Both the position numbers and the translations under genes were made by a program. A stretch of DNA of 64,000 nucleotides from Saccharomonospora cyanea NA-134 (GTDB lineage: Bacteria > Actinomycetota > Actinomycetes > Mycobacteriales > Pseudonocardiaceae). The stretch lies in the NCBI RefSeq assembly GCF_000244975.1, contig NZ_CM001440.1, positions 496,001-560,000 on the forward strand, given 5' to 3'. The notes under the pieces were generated by a model. It saw only the letters and a program-made list of their open reading frames with translations. It did not search any database and was not told the origin of the DNA. This document shows positions 57,496 to 64,000 of this stretch, in pieces; the stretch's first letter is position 1, and each line of letters begins with the position of its first letter.

Positions 57496-59732
57496 CCCCA
57501 GCGCGGCACGAGCACGGCCAGGGCCAGCGCGCCGAGGACCCCGAGGCCGGCCGACGCCACGCCCGTCGACTGACCGGGCGGGCTCCAGTCCAACGTCAGC
57601 ACACCGGTGTTCGTGCCCTCGGGCAGCGTCACGGTGACCAACCCGGCCGGTGACGGTTCCACCGGTACGTCGACGCCGTTCACGGTGGCGTGGTAGCCGG
57701 GCCAGGCCAGGCGTGCGAACACGAGCCGGTGCTCGCGTGCCGGGTCGGTGGTGGCGAAGTGCACGGTCTCCCCGGTCGCGCCCGTGGCGTTGTGGACGGT
57801 GGCGGCGTCGGTGACGTCCAGCCCCGGTGACGCCCATGTCAGCGTCGAGTCCGGCCACCGCAGCGGTGCCTCGCGCCGCAGCACGGTCACCACCTCGTCG
57901 CGTTCGCGCACCCGCCAGCCCTCGGGCGGCTGTGCCGTGCGGGCCTCGGGCACGAGTGCGTGCTGCACCACCACCGTGGTGACGCCGAGCAGGTCCGCCA
58001 GCGGAGCGCCACCGAAGCCGGTGGGCCGCCACAGCGCGTCCCACGCCTCGGGGCAGGTGGTGGAGCCCGTGTTGTCGAGACAGAAGGTGTCGATGAAGTC
58101 GAGGAAGCCGAGTCCCGTGTAGGCCACGAGCGACTCCACACCCGCGGCGGAGTAGACGTTGCCGAACAGGAAGTACCGCCACGCCCCGTCCGGGTGCAGC
58201 CCGAGCGTCTGCTCCGCCGTGCCCATGTCGGCGATCTGCATGACCTCGCCGGGGTAGCGGTCGGCGAACCGGGCTTCCAACTCGGCCACCGAGTGCGGGT
58301 AGTGGAGCTGGGAGACGTTGGTGTTCTTGGGCGCCATCGCGAGCTGGTAGGTGAGGACGGCGGCCGTGCCCACGCACAGCAGGCCGGCGAGGCGGGTTCC
58401 GTTCGCGCCCCGGCACCAGCCGACGACGGCCGCGGCGAGCACGGCGACCAGCAGACCACCGCCCACGTGCCACACCCACTTCTCCGGGTCGGCCGCCCAG
58501 GCCAGGTACACCCCCAGCGCGACGATCACCGCCGTCGCCGCCGCCCGTGGGCGCGGACGGTCGGTGCGCAGTCCCGACGACAACACCACGGCGAGCACGA
58601 CCGCGCACGCGAGGAAGCAGTACTCCAGATGCCGGATCGGCCAGCGGAACAGCCACAACTTCGACGGCCCCAACGCCGCCACCGCGAACACCGCCGCCAC
58701 CGCGAGCGGCGCGAGCAGCAGCCGCCACCGTTGCCGCACCACCCGCCAGTGCAGCCAGGGCAGCAACGGCAGAACGAACCACGCGAAGTACACGGCGGGC
58801 ACGGCGAGCCCGGTACCGCCGAAGACCCCGATGTGGGGCAGGTGCGTGGGAGTGCTCGACGCGAGCAGGTCGGTCAGGCTCGGTACGAGGAACCCGTCGT
58901 TGACCACGGTCGTGTCGCTGCGCCACGTCACCGAGGAGCTCGACAGCAGCGGCAGGAACACCAACGGCACCAGCAGGGCGGCGCAGGTGCCCAGCCCGAG
59001 GACCACCACGGTGCCCCTGCCCTTGCGGCGCGCCGCGAACTCCACGAGAAGTCCCAGGTAGACGACCGCGACCCCGAGCACGCCGTAGGGGTTGCCCGCC
59101 GTCACGGCGAGCGCGGCGACCACGAACGCCCACAGCGGGTTGAGCCCGCCGCGCGCCGCCCGGCGCGTCACCCACCACACGTGCGGCACGTACGCGAACG
59201 CCAGCAGCCCGGACGCCCACGAACCGGCGTCGAAGTAGAGCACGTAACCCGCGAACGGCAACGCCACCGCGAGAGCGGCGGCGGCGGGGCGGGCCGCGCC
59301 GTACTCGCGGCACAACAGGTACGCGCCGAGCGCGAGCAACACCAGGAACTCGGTCTTGACCAGCACGGCGGCCACGGCGAGATCGGGCAGCGCCGCCACC
59401 ACGAGGTAGTTCACCACGTTGACCGGGTTGTAGACACCGAACAGGGCTTCGGCGGCGAGGTTGCCGCCCATCCAGGAGTCGATGTCGAGCAGCGGGGGCC
59501 ACTGCCCCTCCGCGATCCGCTCGCCCAGCCGGTGCCACATCGGGAGGAACTGGGCGGCGCTGTCGTCCCAGAAGTAGAAGATGCGGTTACGGACCAGCGG
59601 CAGTTGCGCGAGCAACGCCACCGCCACACACACCCCCGTGGCCACCCAGAATCCCGTCGCCCGCCGGTGGCGGGGCGGCGGGGCGGCGTCGTCGGGGCGG
59701 GCGACGGGAGCGGCGGTCGTGGTGGTCGTCAT
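57453..59732 (-). CDS. YfhO-like polytopic membrane protein (GT-C type)
   Basis: This 759-residue protein has a short cytosolic N-terminus and about 12 membrane helices up to about residue 460. The large outer C-terminal domain follows (LHYPHSVAELEARFADRYP, then beta-rich WPGYHATVNGVDVPVEPSPAGLVTVTLPEG, which is characteristic of YfhO proteins), and a last helix precedes a basic tail. Acidic residues in the first outer loop (FYFWDDSAAQFLPMW) fit the GT-C fold catalytic Asp. It probably transfers a sugar from a polyprenyl-phosphate donor made by the GtrB-like enzyme of the same operon. It overlaps gtrA by four bases. Confidence 0.8.
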   Translation of the reverse strand: MTTTTTAAPVARPDDAAPPPRHRRATGFWVATGVCVAVALLAQLPLVRNRIFYFWDDSAAQFLPMWHRLGERIAEGQWPPLLDIDSWMGGNLAAEALFGVYNPVNVVNYLVVAALPDLAVAAVLVKTEFLVLLALGAYLLCREYGAARPAAAALAVALPFAGYVLYFDAGSWASGLLAFAYVPHVWWVTRRAARGGLNPLWAFVVAALAVTAGNPYGVLGVAVVYLGLLVEFAARRKGRGTVVVLGLGTCAALLVPLVFLPLLSSSSVTWRSDTTVVNDGFLVPSLTDLLASSTPTHLPHIGVFGGTGLAVPAVYFAWFVLPLLPWLHWRVVRQRWRLLLAPLAVAAVFAVAALGPSKLWLFRWPIRHLEYCFLACAVVLAVVLSSGLRTDRPRPRAAATAVIVALGVYLAWAADPEKWVWHVGGGLLVAVLAAAVVGWCRGANGTRLAGLLCVGTAAVLTYQLAMAPKNTNVSQLHYPHSVAELEARFADRYPGEVMQIADMGTAEQTLGLHPDGAWRYFLFGNVYSAAGVESLVAYTGLGFLDFIDTFCLDNTGSTTCPEAWDALWRPTGFGGAPLADLLGVTTVVVQHALVPEARTAQPPEGWRVRERDEVVTVLRREAPLRWPDSTLTWASPGLDVTDAATVHNATGATGETVHFATTDPAREHRLVFARLAWPGYHATVNGVDVPVEPSPAGLVTVTLPEGTNTGVLTLDWSPPGQSTGVASAGLGVLGALALAVLVPRWGQTSRRSEAQRESS

Positions 59733-60151
59733 GAGCGGATCTCCGTGGTGTGCTCGGCCCAGCTCGGGTGGGTGCGGCGCTCGGTGAGGATGTACTGCGT
59801 CACGAGGAACGTCGCGGGAATCGCGACCGACGCCGCGAGCAGCGGTGCGACTGCCTCGTCGACCGAGAACACGTTCACGAGCAGGTACAGACCCGCCGAG
59901 GTCACCACGAAGTTCGTGGCGTTGGAGAGGGGGAACAGCAGGAACGTGCGCAGGCGCGGGCGGGTGCGGAACGTGAACCGGCAGTTGAGGAAGTACGACC
60001 CCACCATCGCCAGTACGAAAGCGACGGTGTGCGCGACGAAGTAGTCCAGCATGAGCCGCAGCAGCAGGTAGAGGCCCACGTACGTCGCCGTGTTGACCAC
60101 GCCGACCGCGGCGAACCGCACCAGCCGTCCACGACCTAGTCGTCCACGCAC
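59729..60151 (-). CDS. GtrA-like flippase family protein
   Basis: This 140-residue membrane protein has four helices. The family pattern is RLVRFAAVGVVNTATYVGLYLLL, FVLAMVGSYFLNCRFTFR and the final YILTERRTHP. GtrA proteins are proposed to flip polyprenyl-phosphate-linked sugars. The GTG start at 60151 overlaps the glycosyltransferase gene by 16 bases; the stop overlaps the YfhO-like gene (ATGA). The three genes form a tight operon. Confidence 0.88.
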   Translation of the reverse strand: MRGRLGRGRLVRFAAVGVVNTATYVGLYLLLRLMLDYFVAHTVAFVLAMVGSYFLNCRFTFRTRPRLRTFLLFPLSNATNFVVTSAGLYLLVNVFSVDEAVAPLLAASVAIPATFLVTQYILTERRTHPSWAEHTTEIRS

Positions 60152-61086
60152 GGTGTCTCCGGCGCGACGCTGTGGCTCGTCTCCTTCAGCAGGAAGTGCG
60201 GACGCTGTTTCGTCTCCTGGTAGATCCGGCCCAGGTACTCGCCCAGAACACCGACCAGCAGCAACTGCATCCCGCCGAACCCGATGATGCCGCACATGAT
60301 CGTGACGTAGCCGGGTGCCGTCGTGCCGTTGAGCAGGGCACCGGCGACGAGCCAGAGGGCGTAGCCGAACGCGGCGGCCGTGCACAGCGCGCCCAGGTAC
60401 ATCGCGAGCCGCAACGGTTGGTGGTTGAAGGACAGGATGCCGTCGATGCCGTAGTTGACCAGCGACCGCAGCGACCACTTGCTGTCGCCGTCGGTCCTCG
60501 CCACGTTCTCGTAGTCCACGACAGCCGTGTCGAAACCGATCCACGCGAACAGTCCCTTGGAGAACCGGTTGCGTTCCTCCAGCGACAGCAGTGCGTCCAC
60601 CGCGCGCCTGGTCAGCAGCCTGAAGTCGCCCACACCATCGGTCAGTTCCACGTCGACGAGCCGGTTCATCATCCGGTAGTACGCCCGCGACGCCGCCGTC
60701 CGGACCCGCGCGTCCCCCGTCCGGTTCCGCCTGGCGACCACCTGGTCGTATCCCTTGTCGATGAGGGCCACCATGTCGCCCAGCAGTTCCGGCGGATGTT
60801 GCAGGTCGGCGTCGAGGATGGCCACCAGGTCACCCGCGGCGTGTTTCAACCCCGCCAGCATCGCCGATTCCTTGCCGAAGTTGCGGCTGAGCGACAGGTA
60901 CCGGAACCGCGAGTCCGCCCGTGCCATGGCACGGAGCTGGCCGAGTGTGTCGTCGGTGCTGCCGTCGTCCACGAGGATGACCTCGAACTCCTCGGTGAGA
61001 GGAGACAGTACGTGCAGCAGCTCCGCTCTCAGGCGGGGTAGGCAGGTTTCCTCGTTGTAGCACGGGACGATGACGGAAAGACGCAT
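60136..61086 (-). CDS. GtrB-like polyprenyl-phosphate glycosyltransferase (GT2)
   Basis: This 316-residue protein would charge a polyprenyl-phosphate with a sugar. The GT2 domain has LSVIVPCYNEETCLPRL, VILVDDGSTDDT, LSRNFGKESAMLAGL and AILDADLQHPPEL. Two C-terminal helices (about 227-249 and 262-285) precede GEYLGRIYQETKQRPHFL, the typical GtrB/DPM1-like tail. It is first in the operon with gtrA and the YfhO-like gene. The sugar is not predictable from the sequence. Confidence 0.94.
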   Translation of the reverse strand: MRLSVIVPCYNEETCLPRLRAELLHVLSPLTEEFEVILVDDGSTDDTLGQLRAMARADSRFRYLSLSRNFGKESAMLAGLKHAAGDLVAILDADLQHPPELLGDMVALIDKGYDQVVARRNRTGDARVRTAASRAYYRMMNRLVDVELTDGVGDFRLLTRRAVDALLSLEERNRFSKGLFAWIGFDTAVVDYENVARTDGDSKWSLRSLVNYGIDGILSFNHQPLRLAMYLGALCTAAAFGYALWLVAGALLNGTTAPGYVTIMCGIIGFGGMQLLLVGVLGEYLGRIYQETKQRPHFLLKETSHSVAPETPCVDD

Positions 61087-61258
61087 TGTCCGCTGCTTTC
61101 GGTTCGGCCGGCACGCGAGGGAACGGCGGTGCGCGCACGAGCCGGCGGCCCGGACGGCACTGCGGTTCCCCCTCCTTGCTTGCCGACCGGTCGCGGAGGG
61201 AAACCAGAGGTCAGCCCATCGTGTGTCGCCCGCCCGCGCGGAAGACGTGAAAAACGCT

Positions 61259-62221
61259 CTAAAGGGCGACGACGACCACGATCACTGCCAGCACGACGAC
61301 GAACGCCGCGAGCGCCCACAGCAGGATCCGCCGCGACGAGGGCGCCGGATCCGACGCCGCGCGCACCGCGGGGTTCGAGGACACGGCGGAAGCCGGTGCC
61401 ACCCTCGGCGGGCGCGGCATCAGGGGAACCGTGGGCATGGCCGGGGCGGTCGGTGGCACGAACCCGGCCTGCCTGCCCTTGCTCACGGCGCGTAACGCGG
61501 CGACCGTGTCGGCCAGCGCCGGACGCAGGTCGGGCTCCGAGCGCAGCAGTTTCTCCAGCGCCGCCGTCAACGGTCCGCTACGCGAGGGCACCACGGGATC
61601 CCCCTCGCCGTCGGAGCCGAACGGTGGAGAACCCTCCACGGCCTTGAACAGGGTGGCGCCGAGCGCGTACGCGTCGGACTGCGCGGTGGGCGCTGCGCCG
61701 CGCTTGACCTCCGGCGCGAGGTAGGCCGGGTCGGGCGCTCCGCCGTGGATGCCGATGTCGGTGAGCTTGACCCCGCCGTCGTCGGCCAGCAGAACGTTGC
61801 CGGGTTCCACGGCGCCGTGCACCACCCCAGCACCGTGCGCGGCGGCGAGCGCCGCCCCGAGCGCCGCGCCCAGGTAGCCCGCCTGCTCCGGGGTGAGCGT
61901 GCCGTGCTCGGCCAGGAAGTCGGCCATGTTGCGCGACGGCACGTACTCCATGACGAGCCACACCTCGTCGCCGTCCTGCAGCGCGTCGTACACCGTCACC
62001 GCGCTCGGGTGGACCACCTGCATGGCGCGCTTCGCCTCGGCCAGCGCCGTCCGCCTCGCCTCGTCGGGCTCCCGCTCCGGATCGAGGTACGTCGGCTTGG
62101 CCGCGACCGTCCGGTGCAGCATCGTGTCGAAGGCCAGCCACACGATGCCTGCCCGGCCCCGACCGATCGGCTGGTCGAGCCTGTACCGCTCGCCGACGAG
62201 AGCGCCTTCGGTGTTCTTCAC
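61259..62221 (-). CDS. Receptor Ser/Thr pseudokinase
   Basis: This 320-residue protein has a kinase-like domain (about 10-245) and a single membrane helix at the very C-terminus (about 297-320). The Gly loop is IGRGRAGIVW and Lys42 (VAAK) is present. The catalytic loop reads HGAVEPGNVLL (135-145): the catalytic Asp is Ala137 and the following Lys is Glu139. DFG is DIG (155-157) and the activation segment is very short. It is therefore predicted to be inactive. A sensing or scaffolding role with the adjacent active kinase is inferred. Almost nothing lies outside the membrane. Confidence 0.9.
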   Translation of the reverse strand: MKNTEGALVGERYRLDQPIGRGRAGIVWLAFDTMLHRTVAAKPTYLDPEREPDEARRTALAEAKRAMQVVHPSAVTVYDALQDGDEVWLVMEYVPSRNMADFLAEHGTLTPEQAGYLGAALGAALAAAHGAGVVHGAVEPGNVLLADDGGVKLTDIGIHGGAPDPAYLAPEVKRGAAPTAQSDAYALGATLFKAVEGSPPFGSDGEGDPVVPSRSGPLTAALEKLLRSEPDLRPALADTVAALRAVSKGRQAGFVPPTAPAMPTVPLMPRPPRVAPASAVSSNPAVRAASDPAPSSRRILLWALAAFVVVLAVIVVVVAL

Positions 62222-62275
62222 ACGACCCCTTGTATCGCGATGCCAGTCAAACGAACATCAACGAACGCGTAGCGG

Positions 62276-63994
62276 TCACCCGTTGCCTGCACCCGACGCT
62301 TCACCCTCAGGCGGAGTGGTGGAGGACGTGCCCGGCGTTTCGGTGCCGGTGTCACCTCCGTCGCCGTCCCCCGGAGTGGTGGTGTCGCTGTCGTCCGGTG
62401 TGGAGGTCGGCTGACCGTCCGTCGTGGTGGGGTCGACGGTGGTGTCCTCACCGTCGTCCGTCGGGACCGGGATCTCCTGGTCCCGACCACCACCGGGGTC
62501 GGCAGCCGTCGGCGCCGGGTTGTACTCCACGGTCTCCTCGGTGGTGGTCGTCGTGGACTCCTCCGAGGAACTCGTCGAACTCGGCCACGACTGCGTGGTG
62601 CCTTCGGGGAGCTGGTTGCCGGGCTCCTCGGTGGTGTTGCCGCTACCTCCGCTGCCGAAGATCCAGATCACGAACGCCGCCATCCCGATCACCACGACGG
62701 CGCCGATGACGGCGGGCACCTTCCAGTTGCCCTTCTCCTCGTCGTCCGCCGAGCCGGGAGGAGGACGGTCGTAGCCACGGTCCGTACCGCGCTCGTCGTA
62801 GCGGTCGTCGTAGCGGTCGTCGTCGTACGCCGCCGTGTCGGCGGGTACGGCACGCGTGGCCTGAGGGCCCGGGGCGACCGCCGTGCGCTCGTACTCGTCG
62901 TAGTCGTCGTAGGTCTCGCGCGGCTGTGCCGCCGTGGGCGGACCTTCGTCGTAGTACTCGTCGGCCTGGTAGCGGTCGTCGTACCCGGCGTCGTAGCTGT
63001 CGTCGTAGCGGTCGTCGAGTTGGCCGGAGTGGCCGTCCGGGTAGTCGGCGGCGGCCGCACCCAGTGCTCCACCGACCGCGCCCGCGCCGGCGGCACCGAG
63101 CACGGCGGTGCCGCCACCGGGCCTGCGATGCGCGCGGGTGGCCTCGTCGCCGGGACCACCGAGCGGTGTCTCCCCGCGCGCGACGGCGGCCAGCAGTTCC
63201 TCGCACTGCGCCGCGGTCGGCCGGTGCGACACGTCGGGGTGCAGCATCACGGCGAGCACGCTGGTCAGGGGCCCGGAGCGGCGAGGTGGGTTGATCTGCC
63301 CCGCGGCCACGGCGTGGAGCAGCCCCAGCGTGTTCTCGCTGAGCCCGAACGGCGGTTGTCCTTCCGAGGCTGCGTACAGCGTGGAGCCGAGGGAGAAGAC
63401 GTCGGACTCGGGACCCGGATCGCCTCCCACGGCGACCTCGGGGGCGAGATAGGCCGGCGTTCCCGCGATCATGCCCGTCTTGGTGACCGTGACGTCGTCC
63501 TTCGCCCGTGAGATGCCGAAGTCGGTGATCTTCACGACTCCGTTGTCGGCGAGCAGGATGTTGCCCGGCTTGATGTCCCGGTGGACGATGCCGACGGCGT
63601 GCGCCTCCTTGAGGGCGGCCGCGATCTGCGCTCCGATCTTGGCCACCTCGATGGGTGGCAGCGTTTTGCGGGTCTGGAGTTCCTGCGCGAGGCTGGTCGA
63701 CGGCAGGTACTCCATGATCAGACACGGCTGCCCGTTGTCGTCCGTCACCACGTCGAACACGGTGATCGCGTGCGGGTGGTGCAGGCGGGCCGCGATCCGG
63801 CCCTCGCGCATGGTGCGTTGCCGCGCGTCCTCGGCCTCGTTCTCGTCGAGGCCGGGCTGGAGCAAGAGCTGCTTGATCGCGACCGTCCGGTGCAGCACTT
63901 CGTCGTGTGCCTGCCAGACGGCACCCATGGCACCGGTCCCGATCCGCTTGATGACACGGTAGCGGCCGGCGACCAGGCGACCCTCGTCGCTCAC
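62276..63994 (-). CDS. Receptor Ser/Thr protein kinase (PknB-like Hanks kinase)
   Basis: This 572-residue protein has an intact kinase domain (about 10-270): IGTGAMGAVWQAHD, VAIK, IVHRDIKPGNILL, ITDFGIS and GTPAYLAPE. The juxtamembrane part (about 300-420) is rich in Tyr and Asp (YDDRYDDSYDAGYDDRY). A membrane helix (about 428-448) and a Ser/Thr/Pro/Glu-rich outer tail with no PASTA domain follow. It starts at GTG 63994, 54 bases upstream of the pseudokinase gene, and both are probably co-transcribed. Targets are unknown. Confidence 0.93.
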   Translation of the reverse strand: MSDEGRLVAGRYRVIKRIGTGAMGAVWQAHDEVLHRTVAIKQLLLQPGLDENEAEDARQRTMREGRIAARLHHPHAITVFDVVTDDNGQPCLIMEYLPSTSLAQELQTRKTLPPIEVAKIGAQIAAALKEAHAVGIVHRDIKPGNILLADNGVVKITDFGISRAKDDVTVTKTGMIAGTPAYLAPEVAVGGDPGPESDVFSLGSTLYAASEGQPPFGLSENTLGLLHAVAAGQINPPRRSGPLTSVLAVMLHPDVSHRPTAAQCEELLAAVARGETPLGGPGDEATRAHRRPGGGTAVLGAAGAGAVGGALGAAAADYPDGHSGQLDDRYDDSYDAGYDDRYQADEYYDEGPPTAAQPRETYDDYDEYERTAVAPGPQATRAVPADTAAYDDDRYDDRYDERGTDRGYDRPPPGSADDEEKGNWKVPAVIGAVVVIGMAAFVIWIFGSGGSGNTTEEPGNQLPEGTTQSWPSSTSSSEESTTTTTEETVEYNPAPTAADPGGGRDQEIPVPTDDGEDTTVDPTTTDGQPTSTPDDSDTTTPGDGDGGDTGTETPGTSSTTPPEGEASGAGNG

Positions 63995-64000
63995 GCGACC

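Overview
The window is a chromosomal segment of a high-GC actinomycete. GTG/TTG starts are frequent, start/stop overlaps of the GTGA/ATGA type are common, and WhiB, BldM-like, RsdA, PspC and ESX genes are present. Gene order closely follows the Mycobacterium tuberculosis segment from Rv3450c to Rv3396c: ESX-4, rplM-rpsI, glmM, glmS, nnr, alr, tsaE, tsaB-rimI-tsaD, groES-groEL1, whiB3, Rv3415c-like, sigD-rsdA, DUF5319, guaB2, guaB3, choD-like, guaA. The extra genes fit Pseudonocardiales (a Saccharomonospora- or Amycolatopsis-like genome). That placement is inferred from memory, not searched.

Layout. (1) 1-12.9 kb: a complete ESX-4-type type VII secretion locus with eccE (cut by the window edge), eccB, mycP, eccD, eccC, an Hsp70-like secretion-associated protein and two WXG100 proteins. 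(2) 12.9-17.1 kb: a DUF4333 protein, a lipoprotein, rplM-rpsI and glmM. (3) 17.2-20.5 kb: a three-gene operon that looks like type VII substrates (EspC-like small protein, 829-residue Gly-rich protein, small acidic-tailed protein). (4) 20.5-29.5 kb: a hydrolase, glmS, nnr, an SGNH hydrolase, xylB, alr with a 7-codon leader ORF, and a hydrolase. (5) 29.5-35.8 kb: the tRNA t6A genes tsaE and tsaB-rimI-tsaD, split by an inserted cassette of tetR, vat (streptogramin A acetyltransferase), vgb (streptogramin B lyase), a VOC protein and a DUF5701 protein. (6) 35.8-45.3 kb: a hydrolase, phoD, CIRCE-controlled groES-groEL1, whiB3, a BldM-like regulator with a degenerate receiver, and sigD-rsdA. (7) 45.3-53.8 kb: DUF5319, guaB, guaB3, a GMC oxidoreductase, a DUF1963 protein, guaA and a GIDE-domain protein. 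(8) 53.8-64 kb: a PspC-domain protein divergent from a PspC-histidine kinase/NarL-type response regulator pair, a GtrB-GtrA-YfhO glycosylation operon, a receptor pseudokinase and an active receptor Ser/Thr kinase.

The most unusual structure is not a gene. It is a family of at least 19 copies of a 26-bp near-palindrome (arms ACCGTGTTT / AAACACGGT around a GCCCGC or GCGGGC core). Copies lie almost only between genes. They are often in opposed pairs, and five adjacent pairs have cores spaced exactly 42 bp apart. The copies concentrate where gene order departs from the mycobacterial arrangement, including both sides of the streptogramin cassette.
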